Positions 11,240 through 23,866 of a stretch of DNA of 64,000 nt are shown here, piece after piece. Source of the DNA: Epiperipatus broadwayi (Eukaryota; Onychophora; Udeonychophora; Euonychophora; Peripatidae); the NCBI GenBank assembly GCA_028023455.1, contig JAQFVV010012435.1:3536001-3600000 (forward strand). Reading direction: 5' to 3'. Under the pieces are notes generated by a model. It saw only the letters and a list, made by a program, of their open reading frames with translations. It was not told the origin of the DNA and made no database searches. The position numbers and the translations under genes are program-made. The first letter of the stretch is position 1, and every line of letters starts with the position of its first letter.

Positions 11240-14200
11240 ATCTCAATTAAAAATAATGTTTTTTTATTATTTTAAAAGAGACAAGTTATTGTTGTAATAA
11301 TATGTTAAAATACTTTTGTTTCCAAACTAAAATTCTAAGAAACTAAAATTCTAAGAAGACATACTGCTGGGAATGTATTTTATTTTGTATGCAGAAAATA
11401 GGACTTTACTAAAGGAAAAGTATTTTCTAAAAATAGAAGAGATGGATTTGTGTATATCATTAACAACAAAATTCAACTTGATGACTTTATTAATATATAA
11501 ATAAAAAAATACTATAAATAAGCACATGATATTAAATTGGTACCCTTTTGATGTTATTCTTTTGTTCTTGAATGTATATTGGTCACTGTAACGAATAATA
11601 TATTTTTATAACATTTTTCTTTACAGTAAATATCAGTATATGCATTTTAAGGATGATTTAGAGAAAGTAATATGATGAGAGGTTAGATAAAAACCAATGT
11701 TTATCCTGAAGAATAAACTTATTTCTTTGAGGGGCTTTATCATTTGTTATAGCATTCTAAAAGTTTTATAAAAGAAGTTTAAGATGTTTCCTTAAATAAT
11801 ATGTGAATATATATTGTAATGGTATGAAAAGTAGAGCTGCTTTAATCCAATCTAGAGATGCAGGTTGAGGGGGTTCGAACCTCGACTACTCCTCCAGATT
11901 GCCACTAAGCAACTTACTCCCCACAACCTCACTAGAATTTCTTCTCAATGTATGCCCGGTGGCCAGGGAGAGATAAGACTCGAAGGAGGAAAATACAAAT
12001 AAGAATAAGTGGTATGTGAATGTATTAAAAATAAAAAAAAGATTTATTGTTCACAAAAGAATTAAAGTTTATTATATACAAAAGAAAAACACAAGATCAC
12101 TATCTAAAGAGGCAGTCATTGACTTCTCCAACTATCCAAGATCATCAATGGACTGACAATAACTACATATAGGCAGTAAACATCGGTTTTAATTCACAAA
12201 ATCATATTGCATTTATCTTGGCATGGGATGAATGATTTTTGGAAGAGAGAGATAGTAAAATGGATTACTCAGAGGTGGCAGAGAAAGAAAAAAAAATCAA
12301 AAAAACAAATTACTAGTTAAATAGATGTTCTTTGAGCTGTAATAAAACATAGCCTGTAACTTAAATTTGAACCCTCTTTGTTTTCTTCCCCTTTTACATT
12401 ACCCACATCATCAGGTTTTCTGTGCAGTGCTTTGAGCATAGAAGATAGTCAGGCTTAATAAAACAAATGTATTAACTAAGTGTATTACTCAGAGATTCAC
12501 TGTTTTTCTCCTTTTTCTTGGCAGATAGTTTTTCCAGAGATATTTTTCTCTATGGGGAGTGTAGAATGACATGAGGCTGGATAGTGCTCTGACCCTAAAA
12601 CATAGTAAGGTGAGAAAGAACTTGTTCACAGAGTGTGATCTGAGTTCAGAATGGAGCATAACGCTTACGTCCAGTCATTAATAGGTTTTACCTATAACGA
12701 TTCCCAAAATCTTATCCGGATATGTCCATAAGATAAGTCTACCAATATGGAGATTGAAACAAGACACAATTTATAAAAATATTTCCAATTTCCAACTCCC
12801 AAAGTAATACATGAAAGATTAAGATGGAATAATAATCCATTTAAAAGAAAAAAAAATCAAGCCTGAAATTAAATACTAATATCTAAATTCTCATGACACA
12901 AAGCTCTAACAAAACTGAGATAAAAATTTAGATAGAAAGGAAATCCCTCTATATTATCGATCTTTACATAGTCTTTTAGATATATATGTTTACTAGTGGC
13001 TTAATAAAAAAAAGGATACGAGAACTCTATTTAACCAACTCTACCCACCTCTGTTAATGAAACTTCTTTAGCATTTCTAGACTATATAAACACTCTCTTT
13101 CTCATTTAAATATACATGTTATTTCAATCATTTCACCCCAATTACATGACTACATGTATGTGCATATGCTATTCCAATTCGGATTGAAAAAAGCAAAATG
13201 TGAAATAAAAAAAAAAACTATAAGCTGAGTTTAGTTTCAATTAATTTGCTTTTTCTTTAAATAAACCGAAATAAGGACGATCTACTGATTTCCTTTACAA
13301 CAAAATAAACAAAAACATTAATTTAATTTAGAATGCCTTTTGTGCTTCTGCTGAGGTAAAATACCTTGTATAAAAAAAAAAAAGATAGAATATTTTATTA
13401 TTCTGCTTTTTTAATAAAATGTTTTAAACTAATTATATATATATATATAAAGAACTAAATGTACATATATGTTTTGTTGATGATAATGTTTTAAAATAAG
13501 CCAAACACTAATACAAAAATTTATATTACTGGTAATTTTTGAAATGCGTACATCTTTAATTAGTTGATCTTATGGAGATTCCAGTGCACTACACAAGTAA
13601 CAGCTTATCTTGATTTTAGTCCTTCATTATCCATGACTGAGAGCAGGCATTTGGTTAGGCAAGAAATGTTCTATCACCAACTCTACATTTTGATATTATA
13701 CCTTTCCATCTCCAGAAAAAACAGTAAAACTGACAAGAGAGAGAGAGAAAAATCTACTCGGCCATTTCCATTATTGCACACGAAAATTCTTTAAGTTTAT
13801 TTGAATGTTTGTGGTTCCAAACTCCTCAGCAGGGAGCTAATATACTCTTATTTGTGTGAGCTTTTACCCACCAGTTAACTGTATTTCTTCTTCACTAAAA
13901 TATCTTGTGCTATTTTTCCATCCTAGCGGTTGAACTGAGCCGGGCAAAGGCCGCGCAGATACTAAACTATTCTCTCTCTATCTACACAACTTGTTGGCCA
14001 TCTTGCATTCCAATCCCCATTGTTCTCTATCTTTTAAAAAAGTAAAATCTTTTCATTTTATTTTCTAAAATTAAAAAGAACATTCCGTAAATTTTTTCCT
14101 ACTTTAAATTTAGTCTACATTCATTGTGGTTGAACTCAGGGTCTTTAGTTATACCACAGTGAATGGTGAAACAAACATATATATATATATTTAATCCATG

Positions 14201-14500
14201 TGAATATATATATATATATGTGGGGGGGTGCCTGGTGAATATATATCCAGAGAATGAAATTAATAAATTTCCAAGAATTTAAAGGTAATAATGATTTGCT
14301 AGTGGAATAATAGTTATAAAATGCCAATAAAATTTAACCTGTATATGTATATATGTGTGTGTGTTTCTCTACACCTTATCCTTATGGATTATTACTACAC
14401 CGAATGATAAAGTGAGAACTATATAAATAGAAAATTTAGTAACTGAAATATTGAATAAAATCAACTATAGAAATTAATATTTGTCTGCATTCATATTCTC
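11240..14500. other. AT-rich region without genes
   Basis: No gene recognised. It holds a possible tRNA-like repeat at 11840-12005 and TA/CT microsatellites at 13434-13450, 14180-14220 and 14500-14522. A short, relatively GC-rich patch at 13925-13957 is also present. Confidence 0.5.
11840..12005 (+). repeat. tRNA-like SINE candidate
   Basis: Contains a good RNA polymerase III B box ('GGGTTCGAACCTCG', 11873-11886) after a weak A-box-like stretch, followed by a unique body and an A-rich segment. No target-site duplication was found, so it is a low-confidence call. Confidence 0.3.
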
Positions 14501-14523
14501 TCTCTCTCTCTCTATATATATAT

Positions 14524-14644
14524 GTAATGATAAATAATATTTTAATAATGAATTGAACTGCAGTTCAATTATTATTTAAATAGATTTGTAAAATTTTCAT
14601 ATATCGTTATAGTTATTCATTATTAAAATATTATTTATCATTAC
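14524..14644. repeat. Foldback with 30-bp perfect arms
   Basis: 14524-14553 and 14615-14644 are perfect inverted copies. The centre has a second short palindrome (TTGAACTGCAGTTCAA). The 35-bp block 'CAGTTCAATTATTATTTAAA'... in the centre recurs at about 14882-14915, so this piece belongs to a dispersed repeat. Confidence 0.85.
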
Positions 14645-15844
14645 CTATATAACACGTGTTAATTGATTATAGAGTTTTTAGAAGTGAGTGAAAGATATCC
14701 ACTCTATACATTTAATATCAGTTAGTTATAGATCAATTTACATTTAAATATATAAAGACTGATTTAAATTGGCACTCTAGCTGTTATTGTTCTGGATGGC
14801 TGTACATAAAAACATCTAAAAGACATTAAGTGGTAGTCCACTCTCTTACTGTAAAAAGTTATTGAACTTGGCAGCTAGAATACAGTTCAATTATTATTTA
14901 AATAGATTTGTAAAATCTATATATATATATAGTTATATATATATATTTCAATAAAACTAGAATTATACGGATACATATGATAACTTCTAACATGATAATA
15001 ACCATTAAAGGATTAATATGCACCGATATTATACTGAAATTTCTAGTAGTTAGCTCAATGGGATAAACTTCAAATATTGTTTTTCTCTCATTGGTTGATT
15101 CTCTTAATGGATTATATATTTTTGGGAACTTGGTGAAAGGAATCTAAAAATCGGTAGAACTTTTAATACTGAACATTAGTCATTTGGTTTCATTTATGAT
15201 TTAATATTACTATTATATTTAAAAGTGTCATTTTAAAATATGTTTTTGAATGTAATATATTTAAGTGGATACTTAAAGAAAAATCATGGTAGTCTTTTAA
15301 ATTCTATGATTAGTGATAAAAATAAATTTTTGCTTAATAACTTGCTTACGTTTATTCAAAATCTGTCTAATGGATAAACTGTAACAAGTTAGGACTTACT
15401 TCATAATTTTATAGATGGTCCATCTCAAATTAATATATAGATAGGTACTTTTCTCTGGTTTTGGAATGAATATTTGTCTAGCATCATTTTATAGTTCAAA
15501 CATATGCAACCTCATAGAGTTTTAATTTTAATTTCTATAATATATTCACAATTATTATCATCTATTTGTAAATAAATTATCATTATTTTTCATTAAATTT
15601 GAATTATGAGTTTATACATTAACAAATGTAAGATATAGCTATCATAATTTATATTAAAACATAAACATGTACACATCAGATTTAACTAATGAGTAAAATA
15701 TATATCATCTTTACACTGGTATTCAACAATTAATCAAGGTTAATCTAACATTTTCATGAGTGTTTATTGATGTCAAAGTTACCACTAAATTTTATAGTAA
15801 AATTTTTAATTATAAATTTTATTAAATGCTCACTATTATTTCAG

Positions 15845-16051
15845 TAATAGTTTTAACAAGGCTGTAAACCTTAGCAATGAGCGTCTGAAAAAATCGTCAC
15901 TAGGGACCTCTGTAGGTCTTTAAAACACATGCTTATGCTATGAAGAAAAGAGTCATAGCGTAAGCATGTGTTTTAAAGACCTACAGAGGTCCCTAGTGAC
16001 GATTTTTTCAGACGCTCATTGCTAAGGTTTACAGCCTTGTTAAAACTATTA
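15845..16051. repeat. Near-perfect 207-bp palindrome
   Basis: 99-bp arms (15845-15943 and 15953-16051) are inverted copies with one visible mismatch (T/C near 15936), around a 9-nt loop AGAAAAGAG. No ORF, hammerhead core or terminal duplication was recognised. Such symmetry in a decayed neighbourhood means it formed or was gene-converted recently. It could be a foldback element or a precursor-hairpin-like transcript. Confidence 0.95.
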
Positions 16052-16099
16052 ATAAAATTTTTAGTATTTTCATGCTTTTAAATATATAAATTTAACACA

Positions 16100-19000
16100 C
16101 AGCAGCCCAAAGATCATTTTATAAATAAATATCAATGTGAATTTAACAATAATTTTTGAATATTATAACAACATGAATTTTAAAGCATCTTATTTATAAA
16201 AGCCTTCTAAACCATCATTTTTTTATTCCATTTTGGCTTAATTTATCAATTTATAAAGCATCACCAATTTTAACTTGTATATTTATTCATTATATATTTA
16301 TATTATTTAATTAATATTGTTTTTAGTTCCTATTTTATGATTTACTGGACATTGATAAGAGCTAGCAAGTTTTTTTATTTTTTATTCTTGATTGTATTGG
16401 TACAAATTAGGAATTTGGAGCCAGGATGTATAAATATTGTCTTTTTAATTTTTATCTCAATATTTTTTATCATTATAAATTTTGAATCTTTAGTCTAGTT
16501 TGAAGAGTTTCTATCTCTTGGAAATTTTCCACCATTACTATTTTGATGCTTTATTTTGTAAGACATATCAAAAAGTTGCTTTTGTATCTTATTCAATTTT
16601 CATTTTGTGATATATTGTTACTTCAATTTGGTACATAATAGTGTTCTTCCCACTGCTTTTAATTAGCATGAAACTACATCATATTTAATTCTATAATGTC
16701 ATTACTTTAGAACGTTATACAATTAATTATATTTTATGATAATCTTATATATTTTTATTATTCTAACTATTTCTATTTCTGATATTTCAGTGTGAATTAT
16801 AAAAAATTTCAAAATGTGTCTACATTTTTCTCACTTTAATTCATTTTTTTTTTTTTTTATCTCTATAGATTAATACACAATGTTTTTTATTATTATCCAT
16901 GTTCCAAACAAATGAATAACAATTGCAAAAAATCCACATTCCAACAACAAAAATAATTTGGGTGTTCCATTGTCTGGGAAATGGAATATGTATTTGCCTT
17001 ATTTGCATATTATGCCTCATTTACATATTATATCACAATACCTAGTGCTAATAATTAGTTTATATTTATTAATTGTTTTATCTTTTCAACCAAACTGGAG
17101 GTCAACAAGTGTTTAAGAATTACATATCATTATTACCTCATATATATATATACTCTAAATTTTGTTAAATATCAAGTAGTACTCTCATAGTTATATATAT
17201 ATATATTGTAACCAGTTGGCTTACATAGCATACACTAATATAGTGTGTGTGCATAAATATATACGTAAAATAAAGGAAAAGTAGAAATAAACACAGAATA
17301 AATTTTTGTAGATTTTTTTTTATATTTCCTAAAATAAAATCATAATATGTAAAGGGTTAAATAATAACTCTGATTTAAAATAAAAATTGTTTTATAAATT
17401 AAACTTTTAAAAGGTCTGATAAATATTATTTGTAATTCTGATTTTGAAATTTAAATATAAGCTTGTTTTTTTGATAATTTTGAAAAAAAAATGTCTATTT
17501 TTGAAATCTTTAATTAATTTGTAAATTTTTATTGTCTAAATGAAAACATGTATATGTTTTCAAAAGGATTATCACACCTTTGGTCAAATTCCAAAGATTA
17601 AAGTAAAAACATGAAAATCACACTTTGATAGAAATTTCCAGCTTGTTTTCAAATGGATTAAATTTAATTGAAAACAGCCATTGTGTTTTTGTCATCTGAC
17701 CTACCCAAGTTTATAAAAGACTGATAAAAAAAATATCAGTTAGTTTTTGCTTGTAGTTTGTAAGAGTTGACCAGAGGAGTCTGGTTGTAATATTTTAAGC
17801 AGTGGCCAAGTGGGCCACTGCAAAGTTTGGATAATGATTTTAAAGAGAGCAGTATGTTGTTGGCTGTAGCAAAGGAGTTTGCAGAAAAGCTACCATGAAC
17901 TAATGTTGCTGAAGGCAGGAGCTGCTACTATTTTCCTTCACAGAAGTTTTGGTTTTGAAGCTGGGTCACTTCTAAATCAATAGCCATAAAAAAGAGGACA
18001 AAATAGCTAGCAGAGTTATATAAAGCTCATATGAAGATCTAAGGACAGTCCAATAGCTGCCTTATAGTTTACGCAGTTTTGATTTATGAAGCCAGGGTCA
18101 CTTCAAATGCATCAACTAGCTGCTTAAATGTGTTCTAGAAGACAGCTTGACAAATGCTTGGACTACAAAAGTAAGCTCATGGTATGCCAACTAATTACTT
18201 GTATAATTTTACCTGAAGATGACAACAAACCTGTATTACATTTTCTGATGGACCAAAAACCAAGCTTACCAAAAGAAAGCTTGAAGAAATTGGTGTACTT
18301 ATGCTGCTGTTTATCAATACATGCAGGGAACCACAGATAAGCATGTCATGTGTATATACAGTGAGTAATTTTATGTTAATATATCTTAAAACAACTTATA
18401 AAATTGTAAATTAACTAACTTAAAAATTAAAACAAACAAGTAAATAATTTGCTTGAGTCAAATGTCTAAAAGAAAGACGATTTGATATATATTTTTGAAG
18501 AAATTGTTTTGGTAATTCTTATAAAAAATGACATTAAAAGAAGAATATATAACTTAAAAGCAAACATAATTTTGTTTGAATTAAAATAAAAAAAAGAAAA
18601 AGTTGTTAGACTTTCTGAAAGAATTAAGCAACAGGATTCTATATACTTTCAATATTGAATTAATTATGAAAATATATCTCAGTGTTGTCAAATAGGACAT
18701 ATATGCAAATTTAAGCCTTTTGTTATTGAATGTTAATTGTATATACCTAAATCGCACGTCTGTGTGCATATATATGTAAAGTTTAATTTTTTTTAAATAT
18801 ACGATCATTTTATGTTAATTGAAAGGTATTCCTTGTATATTGTAAAACGCACATCTGTGTACGGATATATATATATGCATTTATAGAAACTAATGAAGAA
18901 ATAATGTAAATTGATGTAATAACATGAATTTTGTAGTAATTTTGTAGATTACAGTGCAATAGTTTTATTATTGAATAATTTTCAAAATCAGAACCCTTAT

Positions 19001-21330
19001 AAGACCTTAATCATTTATTTTTGTTGTTATTAATAAACTTATATTTAATTGTTAAAAATTGTGTTCCATCATCTCTTGGTCACATACAGTAATAGAGCTT
19101 GTGTTCCTGAGCTAGATTCGGACCCGGATAAATGGGGATGTGTTTAGTGCTTTGGGAATCCAGAGATGATCAATCATCATTCTGGTTGGCACAAAAGAGG
19201 ATACTCTTTAAAGCCCATGCACTATATTTTATTGTAGTTCAGTCTTGTTAAAAAATTTAAGTTTTAGTTGACCAGTACATTAATGTTACTAAGTGGTCAG
19301 AGCATTGATGATGATCAGCATGTTTTAAATGTCCCACCATTATTGATTTGATTTCTGATTATTGTGTATTTTAATGGATGGGCACTAAGCTGGTGCATCC
19401 AAGTTATCTTTAAATAATTGCCCAAGCTGGCAAAGGCTCAATAGTTAGCCTGGTATAAAGAAGATCCATTTCAAATCCAGTCACAAGATTGACTGTTGAT
19501 ATATTGTACTAATTTGTTTATTCCCATCAATGATGATGATGGATGGTTATTTCTCTAGAGTACTCATACTTTGACTTTTGATAATGCTGGTTGAATATTT
19601 AATTATGTTTGTAGTTGCTCTTCTGAGTTAGCTTCTGATCTCTCAATGTTCTCAGAGATTCTCTAATTTCATGCTCTTATAAATACCTATATATATACTT
19701 GTATAAATTTTTGATTTACCATCAAACCAGATTCATTTTATTTCCTACCACTTATCACCCACCCCATCCCATTACAATATATAGGCGTGATGATATTTTA
19801 ACTTCATCTTTGAATTGTTACATGGGTGAAATATTCAATATATAAATTTGAATGTTTTTTATTTAATACTATTATTCCTCAAAAAAAAAAAAGAGTAAAG
19901 ACAATAAAAAAAAAAACAAATGACCCATAGAAAGTTGTTTTGCTAAACTAGAATCATCAATTAGTTATGATTATTGGGATTTGATTTTCCTGGCACATCT
20001 GGAATATCATCAAAAGATTCAAACAATGCATTTTCAGTGAGCTAATCTGTTTACAAATGGAATTTAGCATGTAACTGATGATTGTAAAATTTATAGACAC
20101 AGCAGTAGAATTAAAAATATTCATAAAGCCAGTTGTTTGAATCTCGATGGATTCTTTTATAATATTTGGTTAGTAGTTAAACTGTTTAAAAAATTATAAG
20201 CTAAATAAATAAATAAAATCTATACTCTTCTGACATCCATATCATCAAAAAACAAAATTAATTTAACATATTATTTCTTGGGATTTCATAAGACACAGAC
20301 TTTAAGCAACAATTCAGAGATCTTGAGCAACAAATAAAATAAAACAATAATTTAAAAATAGAAACAAGTGTAGAAATTGTAAAAGAATATAAAAAAAATG
20401 TCAGTGTACATTTCTAACAAATCAAAAGATATTAAAAAAAAAAACATCTAAAATTACAAATTTGCATAAGATATTAGAAAAAAGCAAACAGACTTGAAAG
20501 CCAATCTTAAGAAGCAATTAAAGATAATACAGGAAATAGTATAAAGAGTAAGATAGTTGTTGGAAACCAATTGAAAGAAATCAAAACACAAATTAATAAT
20601 AAATATAAAATATTATGGGCAGAAACGAATAAGTTCTGCTACATAGGCATTTATCAAACCTATTTTGTCACAACTGAATCTACATTACAATATTTTTTTT
20701 TCTTTTAATCTCATTATTTCTTGGATAAATTTATTTAATACATTTTAAAAATTAGATTTCAATAATTGTATTATTTATTCAATTTATTTATTTGCAAATA
20801 TAAATTATATTATTTTTCATTTCTACTTTAATAAATGATCTGCATAAAAATATTTATATGTTTGTGTCTTTGTTTGAAAAATAAACTCTACCTAATTGAT
20901 TATTTCTGTTCTTTATTATTGCAAAGACTAGACATTTTTTTAATACAGTAATTTAATTTTTCATATTAAAAATTTAATAAAAAGATAATTCCAATTGTAA
21001 AAATGATTTAAAATATGACGATGCAAAATTATATTTTTCTAAAAAGTAGATTTATATAAAATATATCGACAAGATAAAAAAAATTATAATAATAAAAAAA
21101 AAGGATCAGACTGCTGGAAAAAAAACTATTCATCCTTTCAGTTTTCAGTTTAGTTAAAACCTATATAACAAATATAAAAAGTAGTAGAAAAAAAAAAGAG
21201 TTATAGTTTTTGCGACATTGTAAGTAAAGTGAAAAAATCATTGGATGAAACATCAACCAACATTACATAGTACTTTCTTGAAGGTTTGTGGTTGGTTGTA
21301 TTTTAATTGTATTTACATACTGGACGATTT
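16100..21330. other. Long AT-rich stretch, no gene recognised
   Basis: Mostly low-complexity A/T DNA with short TA runs (17140, 17200, 18865). One 70-codon open frame at 18128-18340 has reasonable composition but no recognised motif. A 23-bp hairpin (GCAGTGGCC/GGCCACTGC) sits at 17800-17822. A repeated phrase 'GAAGC(T/C)-GGGTCACTTC' near 17958 and 18089 is a local duplication. A tRNA-like B box is at about 19115 on the - strand. Confidence 0.5.
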
Positions 21331-21337
21331 CCATGAT

Positions 21338-21793
21338 CTAATATTAAGTATTAAATGACTTTAGAAAAATTTAACTTTATTTAAATTTTCCGGTTACAGT
21401 CAACTATTAGTAATAGCAAATAGGTTAGTATATGTGCAACGTTTCAAATGGTATTATTCTCCTCTCTTCTTCAGGTGTTGCTTGGACTAACCAGTGACAA
21501 TACTAACATGGAAATTGAACTTGTATCCTTAGATTCTTGAATATTAAATTTCAAGATAGCGTGAAGACACAATTGGCTAGAGCATTATCTGAAAATTTAA
21601 TATTCAAGAATATAAGGGTATATGTTCAATTCCAATGCTAGTACTGTCACTGATCAGGCCAGCAATTTATGAAGAAGAGAGGAAAATAATACTTATTGAA
21701 ATGTTGTGCATACACTAACATTAACAGTTGAATATATTTGGAAAATGTAAATAAAGTTTAATTTTTCTAAAAACATTCAATACTTAATATTAA
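21338..21793. repeat. Family B inverted dimer (foldback)
   Basis: The two halves are inverted copies of one about 200-bp unit with moderate divergence. Each half carries the conserved motif CTGAAGA / GAGAGG-loop-CCTCTC / GAAACGTTG: on the - strand at about 21440-21480, and decayed on the + strand at about 21669-21705. The outer ends are 'TAATATTAAGTATT' and 'ATACTTAATATTAAAT'. Other copies are at 22341-22719 (inverted dimer) and 45512-45700 (single unit). The motif resembles a hammerhead with self-complementary AACGTT in place of helix III, but it lacks a normal loop and cleavage triplet. Confidence 0.8.
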
Positions 21794-21864
21794 ATAATTG
21801 AAATAGTTTAATATATAAATGCAAGGTTAAATTTTTTATTTATTTATTTATTTTTTATTTTTTT

Positions 21865-21957
21865 AAGTGTCATAGCATCGGCCAAAATGCAAACCCGCAA
21901 CCTGGGAAACTCCCTGCAAGTGCAAGGCAGTCGCACTGACCTCTCGACCACCAATGC
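21865..21957 (-). repeat. tRNA-derived SINE
   Basis: On the - strand: 'GCATTGGTGGTCGAGAGGTC' (acceptor 5' strand plus A box), a long variable region, then 'GCGGGTTTGCATTTTGGCCG' (B box, T-arm) and 'GATGCTATGACACTT'. The ends GCATTGG and CCGATGC pair as an acceptor stem, so the source was a class II tRNA (Leu or Ser type, long variable arm). It has an A-rich tail. 'TGCAAGG' occurs on both sides (about 21820 and 21955) as a possible target-site duplication. It sits at the edge of the family B dimer. Confidence 0.8.
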
Positions 21958-22340
21958 AAGGCATAGCCAAATACAGAAAAATCACATAATTTCATTGGAT
22001 CAGGAAGTTCAATTATGACCTCAGAATATTAGCAAGACTATATGCTATTAAGGCAGCAGTAAAAGTCATACAGTAATTGTGAACTGAGAATTGAAAGTTT
22101 CTTGGTTAATTCATGGATTGACTAATATAATTTGTTTTTAAAAAACATCTTAAATATTAACTGAATGGAATGGTTAAATACTCAATTTGGCACTAAAGTT
22201 TTTAAAGGTCACATAATCTTTCAACATATTACTGTAAATTACTTTTTATTGAGAGTAGCAGTAAACAGATACCAAATGAATTTCAGAAATTCATGTTAAA
22301 AATATGTGATAATATGTTGGATTATTTCCATCATTTATCA

Positions 22341-22719
22341 GTGAATGTTGAATGTATAGAAAATTTTAAACTTTTTTTAAACAAATAAACAAACAGGTTA
22401 GGAATTACATAATGTTTCATGTAGTATTATTCTCCACTCTTTTTAGGTGTTGCTGGGCTAAGCAGTGACACTATTAGCATAGGAACCTAACTCATACCTT
22501 TAGTTTCTTGAATTTAGAATTTAAGACAAATGCTCTAACCAAAGCTAATATTGTTTTTGGTAAGGCCAGCAATATCTGAAGAAGAGTGGAGAATAATACT
22601 ATTCGAAACATTGTGTCATTACTAACCTGTGTTGTCTATTTGTGTGTTATTATTAACAAGTTGTTTGTATTTGAAAAGTTTAAATAAAGTTTAAAATTGT
22701 CTATACATTCAACATTTAC
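22341..22719. repeat. Family B inverted dimer, second copy
   Basis: The ends 'GTGAATGTTGAATGTATAG' and 'CTATACATTCAACATTTAC' are inverted copies and the whole element folds back on itself. The CTGAAGA...GAAACATTGTG motif is on the + strand at 22571-22610, and its decayed - strand counterpart is at 22410-22455. Lies 550 bp from the other family B dimer in the same arrangement. Confidence 0.8.
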
Positions 22720-22867
22720 TAATAGATAATAGAAATACTTCAAAATATTATCACATTTAATATACGATCATCACAAACTTTCAGGAAATTAATAAAAAAT
22801 AATTTGTAACTTAAATTTTTTACATGATATTTTGTGTTACTATTTAAAAACTGAAGCACACAGACTT

Positions 22868-23322
22868 ATTATATACTTGTGTCTATATATGTAATATATA
22901 GGGTATATGAGCACAGCTTTCACACACTCCACCACTCTCCATACTATCTCATAACACTGATACACATGTACATATATGTTGGAAAAGATAAATAATCACC
23001 AATATACATATTTCATGCTAAACCAGAAATCATCAGTTGGTCCAGATTACCATCTCTACACATATATACCATAAGTTCTCAGATATACATTAAGATAACC
23101 AATCCTCATACTTTAATGGACAGGCTTCAATCTACTCCACACTCCAACTCTTCTACTGTCCATCCAATTGAAAATCTGATGATAAAATGTTCAAAGGCCA
23201 CCCTGAGGCTGAGATTCTTGTCACACCCATGTTGACCTAAGATCAATCTGACCCCTCATGTACAGAACATAATCCATTTAATACATATACAAGGGATGGG
23301 CAAACATCTCTACTATGTAATA
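22868..23322 (-). repeat. Family A repeat, first unit of a 455-bp tandem
   Basis: Starts at 'TTATATACTTGTGTCTATAT' and ends where the same phrase restarts at about 23323, so the period is 455 bp. It contains one hammerhead core on the - strand (22998-23041). The same body is seen at 2.89, 59.93 and 60.50 kb. There is no ORF. Two same-strand ribozymes bounding a unit of this length is the layout of a retrozyme, whose cleaved RNA can circularise. Confidence 0.75.
22998..23041 (-). ncRNA. Type I hammerhead ribozyme, family A
   Basis: Reading the - strand: stem I 5' strand ACCAA (23041-23037), CTGATGA (23036-23030), stem II with loop TGGTTTA (here weakened, TTTC facing GCAT), GAAA (23014-23011), helix III TATGTA, cleavage triplet ATA, then stem I 3' strand TTGGT (23002-22998). 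Predicted cleavage is between 23003 and 23002. The full core and a 5-bp stem I are present. The weak stem II in this copy may reduce activity. A same-strand core lies 455 bp away. Confidence 0.7.
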
Positions 23323-23452
23323 ACTATATACCTGTGTCTATATATGTAATATAAAGGGTATATGAGCACAGACTTTCACACACTCCACTACTCTCCATAC
23401 TATCTCATAACACTGATACACTTACACATATATGTTGAAAAGATAAATAATC

Positions 23453-23496
23453 ACCAATATACGTATTTCATGCTAAACCAGCAATCATCAGTTGGT
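23453..23496 (-). ncRNA. Type I hammerhead ribozyme, family A, best copy
   Basis: On the - strand: ACCAA, CTGATGA (23491-23485), stem II TTGC/GCAT (three pairs plus a T-T mismatch next to the core), GAAA, then TACGTA, triplet ATA, cleavage, TTGGT. Stem I is five perfect pairs (ACCAA/TTGGT). The helix III block ATACGTAT is self-complementary. All invariant core bases (CTGANGA, GAAA, NUH) are intact. Predicted cut between 23458 and 23457. Confidence 0.8.
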
Positions 23497-23539
23497 CCAG
23501 AAGCACTTATGGAATATAGGTGTAGAGATGGTAATCTGG

Positions 23540-23583
23540 ATCAACTGATGATTGCTGGTTTAGCATGAAATACCTATATTTGT
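23540..23583 (+). ncRNA. Hammerhead ribozyme core, family A, right arm
   Basis: + strand copy in the right arm of the inverted dimer: ATCAA, CTGATGA (23545-23551), TTGC/GCAT stem II, GAAA, TACCTATA, TTTGT. Stem I has one mismatch and one G-T pair relative to the left-arm copy, and the helix III palindrome has one change (CG to CC), so activity is less likely. Confidence 0.6.
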
Positions 23584-23866
23584 GATTATTTATCTTTTCA
23601 ACATATATGTGTAAGTGTATCAGTGTTATGAAATAGTATGGAGAGTGGTGGAGTGAGTGAAAGTCTGTGCTCATGTACCCTATATGTTACTATTTAAAAT
23701 GTATTGTTGATAATTTTAACCTATTGTAGATGTTATAATTAAAAAAGTTAAAAATAAAAAAAAAGTTTAAAACCGTTATTTTTTAAAAGTGATATCAATT
23801 GTATATCAATTTAAACATATTGATATCAAAGCATTAAAATATGTTTATATTACAGATTTGTAGTTG

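Larger units (their letters stand above)
23323..23690. repeat. Family A inverted dimer
   Basis: Arms of about 154 bp (23347-23500 and 23537-23690) are inverted copies around a 36-bp centre. Each arm includes a hammerhead core, on the - strand in the left arm and on the + strand in the right. The left arm continues the 455-bp tandem begun at 22868. Confidence 0.85.

Noticed and set aside
13925-13960. Short GC-rich patch (CCGGGCAAAGGCCGCGC)
   Set aside because: Could be a promoter or SINE fragment, but it is too short and has no supporting context.
15845-16051. Hammerhead inside the large palindrome (CTGAAAAAATCG)
   Set aside because: No CTGANGA-stem-GAAA order and no cleavage triplet.
18128-18340. 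70-codon ORF with good composition and local Cys content
   Set aside because: No recognised domain, splice context or homologous copy could be shown. It might be an exon or a transposon piece but cannot be supported.
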